64,000 bases of DNA from the NCBI GenBank assembly GCA_016859345.1, contig CM029124.1, positions 20,573,980-20,637,979 of the forward strand, in the 5' to 3' direction. Position numbers and translations under genes: made by a program. Below the pieces are notes generated by a model that saw nothing but the letters and a program-made list of their open reading frames with translations, was not told the origin of the DNA and searched no databases. Shown here in pieces: positions 24,801 to 38,790 of the stretch; positions within the stretch are counted from its first letter, which is position 1, and each line of letters begins with the position of its first letter. The DNA comes from Istiophorus platypterus (Eukaryota; Chordata; Actinopteri; Istiophoriformes; Istiophoridae).

Positions 24801-27800
24801 AGAAAAGAAAAAAACACTTGCATTCAGTTCTTCCAGCCAAGACGGCCAGCAGCAACGGGGTGTTTTTAGTTCTTTTTGATGGCTCAAATGAAAGAAGCCT
24901 GTGGGGAGTGATGCATACTATTTAGCCAACAATCCAATGCATAAAATCAACCCAATGAAGCCTTTTACATCTTGCTTGATCAGAAAAAGTACAATGAACA
25001 TAAATCTAATGAGATCAGGGACCCGGAAACTGAGGTTTCCCAAAATACACGTTGGATTATCACAAACACAAAAGGCTAAGGAACATAGGAACTGTGCAGA
25101 TACATGTAAATGTGTTTTTTTGCACACATTTTAAAGGCTCTTTGTGTTTTTTTTCCCTTTGTGATTACTTATTCATTTGTTTGCTGATTTATTTTTCATT
25201 GCCTCAGGTGCAGAGGGCATGTGTTTGATGCGTTCCCATGGCAGTCTTTACTAAAGGGGGAGGAAGGCTGCTGCTGCATTCAGGTCAAAGGGAGGAGAAA
25301 GAGAAATGTCTGCTTATTTGTGGTTGCGTTGTAAAAGCCTCTGATTAATCCTAGGAGGCGAGGGAAAGAAAAAGATATTTTAAAAAAAAACCTAAGGTGA
25401 GATCAGGGCTACAAATGCAGGGCTGACTGTAAAAACGGTCTGTGTCTGTACATGTGAGTGGTTCAAAATGAAGCACAACTTCTACATGCTGATGCTCCTT
25501 CCAGCACTCTGATAGTTGACCTATTGCTGTTCTGTAGTGGACAGAATCTCAATGGAAATTCACTGGTATGGAGTTTAAGAGCTCCTCTTGAAAAACACCT
25601 ATTACAACCAGTTTACTGACTCCATCAGTCTCTATGCAAGCAAATGCCCATGCAAATACGTTACATAACTGGAATGGTTCCAGTGTCCTATATACCAATT
25701 TTTTCCACCTGTGGGTCAGGATGCCTGTGGGTCAGGATCAGGATCAGGATCACTACTCACTAATCATTAATCATTAATCAAAATGACTTTTCTCAAATTT
25801 TTCCATTTACATGTTAAACATGAGAAATACAGATCTTTACCTCTTCAGGCTTCAAAAAACACCTGCTGAGATTTCAAAACTCATAGACATGTGTAAACGC
25901 TGATAAAAGGTCAGTAGATACTGACTAGTTATAGAGTTTTGAAGTTGAAGGAGCTATTTTGGGTGTCCTTGTTCTAAAAATTAATCCCGCTTTAATTTTT
26001 TTTCCACAGACAAAGTGAAGGGATTGACAGAAACTATTTGGTTAAATGGTACAAGAGGTTAACAAATGTTCAAAATATGTGGTTCTTTGATTTAAAACAA
26101 AACAAAAAAAAGTCGAAGATACAAGACTGTGTTCATAAGTTATCTACGACTCCCAAAGTGCATTTCGGCAAGAAAGATCCAATCACCCAGTTTAAGATTC
26201 TGTTACATGTACAACTAATGGCAGGTGGAAGCTACAGTGTTGAGAGAAGTGGAAAAAAATCAATTTACTTAGACTTATAGCATTAGTAGCTGAGGGGTAT
26301 GTGTGTTGTAGTATTTAAAGCTTCCCATCATACTAATCTGTCAAAAAACAAAATTTTCCAAAATTTAGTTAAAATGAATAAAACAAACTGTTGGTGATAA
26401 CATGTAAATGATATCCAGAAAAAATTGAAACTGGAATAAAGAATGAGGAAAAAACAACTTGAACCAGCAAGCCCTCCCACTTTGCATCTTCAGAAAGGGT
26501 CACAAAACGAAAAAGTCTGGAACCACTGCAATATACTACTAAACACGTAGAGGTGTGAACGAACTCCATCAACTTTATATTTGTGGTGATTTCCAGCTAA
26601 GACCTAACAAGACATGAATCGTCTTTTTTGAGTTGCACTTCACAGTCAGCACTTCGTTTCTCCGTACGTCGGAATGCTGAGACAGCATATAGACATTGTG
26701 CCTGTTCTCGAGGCCCAGTCACTTCTCTCCCTCAGCCTCTTTTATCCCTCAATCCTCCCAAGTAGCTCTTGTCTATTCAAATCAAGGGCTGGCGGAACAG
26801 AGCCAGAAGGCATTTCACTCTGGAAAATGAAATCTACTCTCCTCTGGGTGTACAGTAGAGCCCTGAGTCCCCACTCTGATTCCTCCACAGCCAAACAACA
26901 ACAACAGTCTGAGCGCAAAGCCACATAAAGCATTTCACTGCTGGCTTATAGCAGCCCGGGCCCACAGGAGCCAAGGGTCACACATTTGCTTTTTCCAGCC
27001 ATAGCAGAGCAGGGCAGGAGGAACCAGACAAAAGCAAGGTCTCTGAGCTCCGTTGAAGTCTGTCAGTCTTCGCCTCGCTTCCTCCCTCTGCTGGGATCCC
27101 TGTGTTGGATATCTAGAACCTCTTTCGTTCATTCATCTTCTATTTCTGTACTTTTTTCATAGTTGGTTAGCTGCAGCAATTTAGGGGGGAAGGTGACATT
27201 TGGACTCTACTAATTTTTCAATGTCGTCCCTCATCACTGACTGGATTTCATTGTTTCAAGCTGTCTGTGAGCCCACTGAAAGGGTAGATGAGGTTCTTAT
27301 TTTTAGAACATTAATTTATGTTAACAAATTAAGTATGCTTCACAAGTGACTCAGGCACCTTCCTATTGCTAATTCATTTCAAAGCACCCCCTGTGTGTTG
27401 CTCCATTTGCAAGCGAGTACAGAGATGTGAAGATAAAGTCTGTTCAAAGGGATAGAACACACTTCAGAGGAAACGATAACATCACCTCAGTCCCCCTGAA
27501 GTCCTCCATAAGTGAACAACCTACCCCTTGGGCTGGCTGCTAATCCATCAGCCTTGTGGCAGCTCAAACAGGTAAATATACCAAACAGAAGAGGGAAGGA
27601 GAGCAAAAAGGAAATAAACAACCTCTCAGCATCACTTCTGGAAATGGATTCCAAAAAATTATGTTCTTATTTTGAACATCGGCATTTTGTTTTAGACCTA
27701 GAGAAAATGTGATTCTCATGTATTTAGCACTTGAAGAAAAAATATTGTTTGAGAAGATACCCAGAATGTCGTATGAAAGAAGAAATGATAAATTTAACCA

Positions 27801-28281
27801 GTATATAAAATGACTTGCATGTTTAAATTCATAAAAGCTTGCAATTGTTGAAATTTATTACATCTTATCAGACTGTACCACTGACTGGATCTGCACCAGA
27901 GAAGAGTCTCCCATCACCTCTCTATGACTGATGCACATAAATGGTGTTTGTCTGAATTAAATTCTGGTGTCAGGTGTGGTGAAACTTTCTCAGCCTGCTG
28001 GAAAGGAAGTACTCAAACTCCACAGTGAAATGCTCACTCTGGTCGTCTCCCGGACAACGGTGAGCAAGCAAACCATCTGCACAAGGCTTCACTCACCAGT
28101 GTTGGACCCTTTGCTTCTTGATCCCTTTGGTATTACTAAGTGTTACAGACCAGTCAGGTAGTGCTGTAGATTTAGAGAGAACTGAAGGTCAAACACTTGT
28201 CATGCTTCAACCTTTTGATACCATTTGGTGCTACATATGTTTAAATTTGCAAATTTTAGCTTTATGATATTCCAAATGGAG

Positions 28282-28282
28282 C

Positions 28283-28314
<32 letters not shown>

Positions 28315-28318
28315 GTAT
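28282..28318. repeat. (TA)n microsatellite
   Basis: CATATATATACATATATATATATATATATATATGTATAA, an imperfect, self-complementary TA array that could form a hairpin. Confidence 0.85.
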
Positions 28319-30824
28319 AAATGTACCTCTGAAGTAAGATTATTTCAACTAAAATTTCTAGAGGCAGTTCTTGAAACAAGAAACAGTAAGGCAGGTTTTT
28401 AGAAAATGGTTGAATCAAGTTTGATCGAGAGAAAAAAACAATCTAAACTCAAGGCCCATTTGCCATTGTTTTCCAGAGCTTTCAACCACATTTCACAGGC
28501 TTTCTTTAGGAAAGAAGTGACTTCAGTTGTCAGGGAGATATATAGCTAAATTGTCATCACCACTGTCAAGTGACAGATTTTGGACCTTGAATTAAAAAGT
28601 AACTGGAGGGCAAATTATTCTTCAAAAGCCAACAATTAACTTTCATTCTCAAATTGAAAAAAGAAGATTTGCCTTAATGAAAGTTAAAATATACCTACCG
28701 GCAGATTTGTTCATTTTTTTTAGGAATAAGGATCTGAAGACAGATGGAAATGATTTAAAATAAAGGAGATGTTTGCCGTGGAGCCCTCAATGATAGGATA
28801 ATTTATTAGAACAATATTTTGACCATCAACTTCAAACTAATTATTTTAGATTAATGCGTGTGAAATTTCATAGTATTTTCTCCTGCCTATGTGATATGAT
28901 GAAGTACTGATTTTATCTACACTCCATCAATAAAAGAATTTACATTTACTGTTCTAACCACCCAGTGTTTGGTAGATTAGTGTTCCATATTACCCTCCTG
29001 GACAATGGCTTAAAGTAATTTGCTCCAAATCCACCCAAGAGGGTGTTTTCATCTCAGTCAGAATACATTATTTAGTGTGACCTACTGTGACAGAAACGGA
29101 GGGGTCTGCATTATCATGCATATAAACATGTTGCTCATTTATCCTCGTTTGCACATAGCTTACTGATTCAGAAACTGGCAGCATTTTGCACACACATACA
29201 CACACAGTTTTAATGAGTTTCCCACCTCAGCCAATAAGAGTATTATATATGTGTGTGAGTGGTGGTCGGGAATGAAGGGGTGTAGCTGGTCGTCTTGAAC
29301 GCAGCCTTGTTAAAAAGTCAATTAAAGAGAAACAAAGACGGAAAGGGGGGAAAGAATTGTTTCTCCTCGCAGCTGTTTCCACTTGCAAGAGAGGGAGCAG
29401 CCTCAGCGAATGAGTGCAAGAATTATTTATAGGCAAAGCCTAGCTCTCTGAAGGGAAAGAAGTCTGAGTCCAAGATTAGGACTTTCTTTTCTGTGGAATT
29501 TGACATCAAACCCAGTTGTCACATTTTATAGTTTCATACTTGCTCGCCAATCTTCTCCAGTCCTCATGAGGAAGTATCTCAAAATTACTAAACTGTGGCG
29601 AGTTTTTAAACTGTGTGTCTTAGATAATTGAAGCAAACATACACTTAGTTTCCTGCAGTTGTGTGCACCACACTTTAAATTTAATTAATCAGTGGCACCC
29701 ACAGATACTGTCAGGGGCAGGGCCTATAGCAATAAGGACAACTTGGACATAACAAACAAACAGAATATAAATCTGTCAAGGGTCCACCACAGTCAGTAGA
29801 TACAAGTGATGTGTGAGTGAAAAAAAAGTGGTTTTGCCCCATGTGTAATCTTGCAAACATATATTTTGTAACGATACAGCAGTAATTCTCAGTTATATGC
29901 CAATAAGTTGTGCTGGACAGCCATTTCTTTCTCCACAAAAATCAATATTTGAAATGTGCAGCAAATCCATGTCCCGTGTGACCGAAACAAAAGTGAATTC
30001 ATCCCAACTCTGCTGCTGTTTCCTTCTGCCAGCTGTCCACTGCCTGTGCTTTCATCTTCAGTCCTCACAGACTTCAGTGCTGACATGTCGATAGAGCAGA
30101 AAAAGAAGCAGCCACAGTCAGCCTAAGCTGTAATTGCTGGCCTGTGGATGTGTACAGGGAGCCTTCTCGTCTTTGTGGGCATAGAGGGCACTGGCAAGAC
30201 ACTTTTGTTTATCACACCACTGCTCAGTTCCCAGTCCTCAATGAGAGCCTCTAACTTATTCGGCTTTGATGTTTGATTAGATGGGACAGACTGGGGCTTC
30301 TGATCTTAATGCCGACCCAGTTTTAATTTAGAAGACAGTAAACAACTGCTGGTCAAGATGCAATCGAACTTTTAAAGCCCAGTTTATCTCTTGATCGGAT
30401 CTTTTTACAACGAGGAAGAAGGAGCTCTAAGGACAAGCACAGTTTGATTGCAAATCCCTTAGAATGGGACCCGCGCAGCTAATATAAGCACAGTCAGACC
30501 TGTTGGCCACTGACCAGCTGGAGTTAAGTAGAGTTAAGGGCCATCTATTTTCTAGGTTTACCCTGGGTAAAAAAAGTTGAATTTACTCTCCCCGGATTGA
30601 ACTGTCCAATCACTTATTGACAAGCTTTCTATCTTGGCTTCTTTATGTTAAATATGTCATTTTAGAGCACTGGGTTGTAGCATTGATTTATAGCAGATGT
30701 GTAAGCCGATGAGTGACTTTAGAGCTTAATACATCTAATATTTAATACCTGTAATAGCACATTTGGTTTTTAACTTTTGCCATGCTAGTAGCTCCTTTAG
30801 GCTGAACTTAGGAAGAATGTCTGT

Positions 30825-30960
30825 AACAAATGTTGAGACAATCCATCCAACAGTTGTCAGGACATTTTGAGTAAAACCAAACATTTCAAAGTCATGGTGG
30901 CCCTGGAGGAGAAGTCAGAGGGGCATCAAAGTCATTAGGAATCAAATGACACATTATGCT
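30825..30960. repeat. Fragment of the fish ATCCATCCAACAGTTGTC repeat
   Basis: CAATCCATCCAACAGTTGTCAGGACATTTTGAGT is followed by AAAGTCATGGTGGCCCTGGAGGAGAAGTCAGAGGGGCATCAAAGTCATTAGGAATC. The order matches a very common teleost interspersed repeat. Related pieces occur at 42.9-43.2 kb and near 59.0 kb in this window. Confidence 0.6.
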
Positions 30961-33900
30961 AGTTATACTGTAGTTCATATCCATTGTAAAGAGTACCTTA
31001 ACACAAGGCTGATAAACGGTGCTTTGAAAGGGTCAGTCATGATGTACCTCTGACCACAGCCAACAGTGGGGTCACAGTGTACTCCCACACTTTTACATCA
31101 CTGCAGTCAGATGAAAAGTTTGACCACTGGAGGTCAGCAAAAACAAGGCATTCAGCCGCTCTCTTGTCTTTTAATTTTTTTTGTTTGTGTTCATTTGATT
31201 TTTTTTGTAAGACTATTTTTGGTTTTCTGCCTTTATTTGACATTCAGTTTAGAGGAGACATGAGGAAAAAAGGGGTATGACATGCAACAAAGGTGCATTT
31301 GGTTATTTGGTATGTGCCTTTGGGTAGCCTTTGGCTTCCAGGGTGCCCTCTGAGCATGTTTTTGATATAGCCATCCGGCACCTGTCTCACTATTCTAGTT
31401 CATACAGTTATCTGGATAACTGTAAGGCTGCAAAAACCCTTTATATGCTTCGTAACAGAAACCAGATGACATGGTAAACCTGCTTTATGAGACAAGCCCT
31501 GGGGGGTCATACGTTGGAAAAGTCACTGTAATCTGTGATGTCATCTGTTTTCTCATCAAAGGGTTTACAAGTACTTGGTTAATTATAAAATAAATCTGTG
31601 ACTTTAACAAGGTTTTGTGTGCTACTTCATATGAGCTGTAGCTTAATTTTTTTTTTTTTTTTACCCTACCTAATGCTGAAATTGCTTTTCCACATGTTAT
31701 TAAGTAGTCTATCATAGCTGCCACAAAAGAGGTTATTTTCTGGTATAAATTTAAAATTTTGCCTACTTGAATATCCTGTCCAAAAAGCACCTTAACTGAC
31801 AATAATTCAGACAATACCCTTTTTCTGTCCTTTTTAATTAGAGGGAGGTTGTGAAGTGGATTTACTTCAAAATTTCAATATTAAAAAGGCTTTTTGGCAC
31901 AATGAAGCGATATTCAATCTATTAACGAATAGAAGATAATTAATGCTCTATAATTACAAACTCCAATTTTTACCCACAATTTGAATTAATTGAATAGATT
32001 AAAAATGAACCCTGACCTTGGTGTAAAACGACTTGAAAAGAAAGTTAATGAATAAAGGTGAAAAAAAAGGCCAGAAACACATTAATAGATTTGTATCAGA
32101 GCTGAAGAAGAGAATACATGTTTAAAATGAAATAATACTGATAATGACACAGAGAGCTACTTGAACAGGAGGAGTATGACACTGCCTCTCTTGTTGTGGG
32201 ATGTTTGCTCCACATTGGGATCACTGGAGATGTATAAACTCATCCTCCTGGGTTTTGAATAGAGGGCAAAATGAACTGGTATATGAGCCTCCACTGCAGC
32301 AGTCTAGTTATTATGATCAAATCTTCTTCTGTACTAATACAATACTGATAAATCATAGAAATTCATCCACAATTTCTCCAAAGTGAAGAGCATCCCAGAG
32401 GGTCAGGGTTAAAAAAAACCCAAACAAACCCTACAGGTCGTCTGCGCAAGCAGCTTATTAGGACCCATAGCTGCGTTTTATTGTTAGGCGACCTCTAGCG
32501 GACGTAGTAACTACGGCGTAAGTAAAGAAAGAAGTCAGGTAATGCAATATAGAGAGCGACAAAGTCTATGTTAGAAGGAGGAGGAGAGGGTGGATGGATG
32601 GCTCAGCAAAACACAGGACTTTGACACAGGAGACTACTGTTCATTTCCCAGTCTGAGCTAATAGTCCCCATCTTTCCTTACATAAGACAGTTCCAGAACC
32701 TTAACAGTGTGTTGGTTATTGTAACCATAATGATGGTCTGGTACACCTGCTGTCGCAGAGACGCTATATTAGGAGATGCTCCTCTGAGTCCTATCAGAGG
32801 GGAGAGAAAAACAACTTATAATGGTCGTTCAGGTTGGAAGTCTTTTCTCCCTGAGATTTACTGAAATATAAGTCAAGGATGGAGTAACAAAGTGACTTAA
32901 TCTCTTAAGTCAAATGGCAGAGGTTTAAAAAATAGAAATCAGCCAATATATTTTCATATCCTTCACAATCTGCATATCAATATCAACTAATTGTTTCCTC
33001 ATCTTGGATTCAGTTTTCATCTTTTAAAGCCGCATTCGAATTGGTCTCCTCAAGGTTTCAGTCCTGGTTGATTGGGCAACACCAGTGATTACCATGGTAA
33101 TGAGTACAAGGTCATGGCAAACATTCTTTCAGCATCTGCTTTGTCAGAAATAACACAGAATTATCATCAACCAACGTTTCTAATACCAAACTTAATACTA
33201 TATGTATCTGTAAGAATATGAACTCTATGAATGTAAGTTTAGGCATTATTTTAATATCTACAGGAGAGGGAGAACGTGTATAAAGTATTTAATTTAACTA
33301 CATAATTTTTGTGCTGTTGCAACTGCTATATAAATGAAAAAAAAATTATAATTGAAAAAACGAAATACAACAGGAAAGCATCTGGTATATGTTTCCAATG
33401 CAGCTTAAGTCCAACCACGATCTAAGTTAAGTTGGTTCCATAGGTGCTGCATGTTGCCAGCAGCTCACCGTGGCTGCTCCCTCCTGCTCTATTAGTCCCT
33501 TGCAAAATTTAAAAAATGATCGTCAGACACCAAAGTGGTGAAAATGATTATTTTTTGCCGAATGATCACAGACAACTGTGACAGAGACACATACATTGAT
33601 CCACAAGTGGAATATGAAGCAGTAAGCACTAAGAAATTTAGTTTCTATTTAGTTTTGTATCGGTTTGTATCGATGCTGGAGTACATGCGCGCATTGCTTT
33701 CTCTGGATCATTGTATTAGGGTAGGCAGTTTGCACCCAGTGAAGGAATGGCAGACTCTGCCACAAGGAAAAACAAACCAACAAAAAGAAAAGTAGCATAA
33801 AGGTTAATACATTGAATGGCTATTAAAAGAAAAAATACCGAACATAATAGAAGTATCACAATGGGATTCGATTTAATAAAAAATCTTTAAAATTAACACT

Positions 33901-34260
33901 ATTTTTGATCTAAATTTTTCTTTTAATCTCTTAGGTTAGGAATACATTTTTGGTAAAGACATGAATATCGAATTGCGTTGCCAGGAGGAGCATCTCTAAG
34001 CTTTCTCTAAACACAGACCATTTATGCTGCTTTCAAAGGGCAGTATACGGGCTTTCAGCATATGTCTGTAAAATATGGAAATATCTAACCACAAGAAGTG
34101 TCTTATTCTTATTCTTGACTGTATATGTTTGTTATGCCAGCTTCTGTGAAAAGCAAGCTTAATAATTCAGCATTACTGGTATCTGGGAGAGATAACAGTG
34201 AGATGGAGATCACTCATTAGTGTGAAATAATTTGCTGATACCAGCATAGGAAGAGGGCCT

Positions 34261-34660
34261 GAATGCAGAAACACAAACAGACTGATGCAAAGAAGTTGCT
34301 CTTATACTATGAAAACAGGCTTATTCGCAGATGCATGGAAAAAAACTGAAGTTCAGACAGGCAGGCAAAACTCAGGAAAACCAAACTCAGGTTATCCTAG
34401 AACACCGGGAAAAACCTAGAAACAAGCACAGCAAACTAAATAATCCAACTGACAAAGAGTGGGGGAGAGGCCAAACACACAAGGAAGGCAAGGTCAACCA
34501 GGAACAGGTGAAACTAATCAGAGAGGGGCAGAAATTCAACCTGCCAGGAAACACACAAGGAAAGGCAGTAACACAACCACAGACACGAAAGATGGGTGGA
34601 TTTCAAAATAAAACAGGAAGTATAGAAATATTGGTAATGAATCAAAAGGGGACTTAGAGA
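34261..34660. repeat. Interspersed repeat, AGGCAGGCAAAACTCAGG...TTCAAAATAAAACAGGAAG type
   Basis: The string CAGACAGGCAGGCAAAACTCAGGAAAACCAA, then AACAGGTGAAACTAATCAGAGAGGGGCAGAAA, then TTTCAAAATAAAACAGGAAGTATAGAAA is typical of an abundant teleost repeat. The 108-codon frame inside it (34331-34657) is low in hydrophobics and belongs to the repeat. Confidence 0.6.
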
Positions 34661-36374
34661 AGCAGGGCAGGATGGTCCAGTACAATTAAGTTACTGTTTT
34701 CAGGTGAAGCCATTTTGATATTCCTATCGAGAAACATCTTGCGTCATCTTTGATACACTGTCATCTGATTATGCCTGTTTTGCTTGGGGATGGGAGTTAA
34801 AGAAATTACAGTTGAAACAAAATGCTGTTATTTAGAATTCACATATCCTCTAATCCATGTTGGTAGTGATGAATTCCAAAGTGATGGACTGCTGCCTGTA
34901 CAGCTTGAGGTAGAAGGATAGACACTGCATCGTATTACAATTAATAGGAACGTTTGTGAATATTTGTGTTCACAAGTAACAATTGTCTGCTTTTAATGTA
35001 GAAACATGACACCAGATATTCATGTAAACACCTTGAAGTTGACAAAAATAGACGGAAATTTAGAGGTCAGGCTAGAGCTTATTTATGGGGCAATGTGACA
35101 GGTTATTAACTGCAGGTGTTAATAGGTTTTTGGGGTTCTTCTATGTACTGATATGATTTATTTTGGGTATTGTTTGAACTGATACACTTGGGGTTTCAAA
35201 TTATGTTTTTCAATTTTGAGTAATATTTTAAGATCTTGTTTGTAATAGTTGTTACTTTAACATGTTATTCCTCAGGTTGGTGTGTTTCATTTGTTCATAA
35301 ATCAAATCTAATTAAATGAAACCTGTTCCGTGCTGTTTGATAGCTCGGATGCATTTAATGTAATTAAATTGTAATTTTCATCCGCCTGTTTCTATTGTTC
35401 TATATCTTTTTGTTGTTGAATAATAACAATTGTATTCCTACAGGGTTTTTTATGTTCTATTCTCTGTTTTGCAGGGCTCTTTAAAGGGCTGATCCAGGAC
35501 CACTGAACCACCTGCCCTCCACATCTTGATATCTCACCCAGGCTGGACAGCTATGAGCTGAAAAGTGGGTCCTGAAGTTTGGGTTCTACCACTCCAGACC
35601 ACAATCTAACACCTCCTCTGTGTAGCTGTGATGGGCTGATAAATATATCAGATTTCTCCTCCCCAAAACCACCTTCATGTGTGTGAGCGTTTATATATAG
35701 ATGTGAGTGTGCGTACATGTTTGTGTGTGAGGCATCCTGATTTGGGGTGTATGTTTACTATGGCAGCCCAAGCAACACCTGGCATCCCCAGCAGGAAGCG
35801 ATGTATCTAATAATGAGAGAAAGTGTCAGGGACACACAAGGTGCATCCAGCAGAGGGGGGTGTATGAAGACAACACACTCCCTCCTCAAGCCACTACATA
35901 ACCACACACATCTTGTCTCCCTTTTCCCCCCATAAACCACATGAGGGTGCGGGAGATAATCACATTTTCTGTCAAACTGAATAGGTGATGGCAGCTTGGA
36001 AAAAAAAACTAGAGTGATGCAAATGTGCCTGTTTGTTTCTTTTTCTGCAAGCATCAGCTGTCATCGCAGCCCAGGTTCCACTGGACCAATAACTCTGTCA
36101 TCCCTGGAAGCTACTCATGAATCATACCCTGGTCATTTGATTGACAGCTCATTACCTTCCCCTTAACGCAGACAACCACCTTGGAAATTAGAGGCAAAGC
36201 TGGAGGAATCAAGTTGAGTTCTGTATTCAAGCTGGGATGAGACAAGGAGGGACATGACCAAAGAGGTGGAAACTGTCTGAATGTTTTCACTTCTCAGGTA
36301 ATTTTGCCAACTTTTCTGTCCCTTAATTTAAATTTTCATAAGATAAGAGATAAGAATAATGAGTAGCCTCCCAT

Positions 36375-36376
<2 letters not shown>

Positions 36377-36422
<46 letters not shown>

Positions 36423-36429
36423 TTTTTTT
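36377..36429. repeat. (TA)n followed by poly-T
   Basis: About 14 TA units run straight into about 25 T residues. Confidence 0.9.
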
Positions 36430-37430
36430 GTTAATTAGAACATAAAAGGGATCCCTGTAATTTTTTACCACTTTAGCCACTCAGTAATTATGGGGCAAAT
36501 TTTGAGGGAGGATTTTTTTTTTATCCTGATGATTAATCACTCTCACTGAGTTGAGTAAAGACTTCGCACTCCACTGTATGTGAAGCAGCAGTTCTTTTTC
36601 TTCCTCGACACATTTCAGTGCTATTGATATCACGCCAAGGCCACAGCATTTTGCTCAAAGCAGGGTCAAACTGACCTGTGTTTTGATTAACCTTTGGCAG
36701 ATATTAGGTGTTGTTCTGCTGCTGCAAGATTTTCAAGGACATGGCCGGCAGTTTGAGGCTGATGGTATGTATAGTATATATTTTGAGAGTTCTCATTTGT
36801 TTGATGAAAACTTCAGCAAGGTATTTTTTGGGCAAGCAGTGACAATGTTGCATGAGAAAAATGCCACGCTCTGGGGCACAAGCTAAGACAAATACAATCA
36901 CACAAATACCAACCGCACGCATGCAAATACACACCCTGCAACAGCCATCTCCTCTGTGCAACGGTATCAGAGGAGTCTGAGAACTCCCTGTTCCCTGGAG
37001 AGGGCAAACAGCCGCCCTATTGCCCATCTTATCTCAGAGTTCCCACCGCCGACGGAAAGGAAGGTCTTTCATTCAGCTCTTATCACTCGACCAGAGGGGA
37101 GAGAAGGAGGTGGGCTGGAGGATAAGGGGGGAGGTAGGAGGTGAGAGCCCCTGCTGTGCAAGGCCACAGCCCCGCTTTCCCATGCCCATGTCTGATCATC
37201 AGTCCTGCCAGGGCACAGCATACAGAGACAGAGAGAGAGAGATCTCACCTCACGCAGGCAGACAGAGATGAAACAGGGGATATGTTGAAAACTAGAAACA
37301 ACTTGACGACCCTCACATCTCCCCTCTGCAACTCCAGCACAGCACGGGCACCACATGATGTTAGATACAGAAAGGCAGAGCCAGAGCGCCACATTTCCAT
37401 ATCCATCAGCAGCTCTGACGTGCCTCTAAG

Positions 37431-37500
37431 TTCAAATTTAAATTCAAATTCAAAGGTGCTTTATTGGCATGAAGGTTTCAAAAACATGAAGGTTTCCAAA
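37431..37500. repeat. Fish repeat end with AAATTCAAATTCAAAGGTGCTTTATTGGCATG
   Basis: Three TTCAAATT units precede GGTGCTTTATTGGCATGAAGG. I know this junction from a common teleost interspersed repeat. Short fragment only. Confidence 0.5.
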
Positions 37501-38439
37501 GCATTGAAATACAATTCTGAACAAACAACAAAAACCAGAACAATGTCATGATTTTACACACACCTAATGTGAGCACATTCTAATGCTGTAAATTTATCAA
37601 CCACTAGAAGGAATGTGTGTATAACTGTGAGCAATATGTGTGTGTCAGCATGTAACTTGAAAGCCACGAGGGTCAAGGATTCTTTATTAGAGTTGAGTAA
37701 ACCTGGCTAAAGAGATAATGTAAAACTTGAGGGTTTTAGTTATATTACACTAAATGAAATAAAATTAATCTTTTTTCTGTCATGATTAAAGTAATATCCT
37801 GACATGACTTTGGCCCTTTTGTCCCCTAAACAGGACAGACTGTACATTTGTGTCTCAATAAGTATGGATTACCCTCTAATGGAGAACACAAGTCAGATTT
37901 GATTGTATGTTGATTGAATGTATCTAGTTTGAATCTCATTTTAATACCTTTAATATTTCAGTTTGCATTATGCTTAATTCATAAACATATTTTTGGTCCA
38001 TCAAAATATCACAAACCATCTGACATACAGTATGTGTGGTGCAGAGTAGTATTACAGTTTATAAACTATTGGTTGGTTTCTGGGTTTCTTGGCAAAATGC
38101 ACTGGGGGAAAAATGTGTGTGTAGGGTGGATGAATAGAGCCCCACCGTTCATTTTTGGCATGGAGTCTCCTAAAAGGGTAATTTGGCCCTGCCTGAAAGC
38201 ACATTTCAGAAAGTTTATTTTGTTACCAGACCTGTTTTTAAACCGATCATAAATGTTACAACCAAACTAATGTCAAATTTCATACAGCTTTTCTTTGCAG
38301 TGTGCATTTCATTCCATTTATTCATAAGGACATCGCATTTCTGTTACATTTCAGTTAGCTGTTACCTTGCATTTTCGTCTCCACCTCCTGAGGGATCCTA
38401 GGGACCCCTCCAAGAACGCAGAGACAATTCAATTACTGA

Positions 38440-38790
38440 TTTCAAAGGAGAAGACCTGTAAAGCTCTGTGCCGAGTCAAAGGCCCAGAGATACAACCCTG
38501 AGAGGCAGGATTGAAGGATGTGCAAACACTAATTATTTCATTAAGAAGCATTAGATCTTTAATTGCCATATTAATGCTCCATTAGACCTGATCAAACCAA
38601 ACAGAGCTATTCAACAGCAGCACGCCACATTAAAGCGATACTTGATGCATGGCGATTCCGGGAATGTCAGTCAACTCAGACAATAGTGGGCCGTCACTCT
38701 CTGTCAGCTCCCTGCCAAGCTCTGTAATGTCTGCTTTACTCACTGCAGAGATTATTATAATCCCTCTAATAATAAGAGAGAAGCTGCACA
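38440..38790. promoter_or_regulatory. Candidate conserved non-coding element, homeodomain-site rich
   Basis: Around 350 bases of mixed composition packed with ATTA/TAAT cores (CTAATTATTTCATTAAG, CTTTAATTGCCATATTAATG, CCATTAGACC, GATTATTATAATCC). There is no repeat signature and no coding frame. The density of homeodomain cores resembles vertebrate developmental enhancers. Appearance-based call. Confidence 0.35.

Larger units (their letters stand above)
21900..34250. other. Gene desert, left part
   Basis: No gene recognised over about 12 kb. The sequence is AT-rich with short simple repeats: (CA)5 near 23020, a GATCAG/ATTAATC cluster near 25735-25780, and TA arrays. Less AT-biased islands near 24100-24300 and 29000-29420 may be regulatory. 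None of the open frames over 60 codons has protein-like composition or splice context. Confidence 0.4.
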
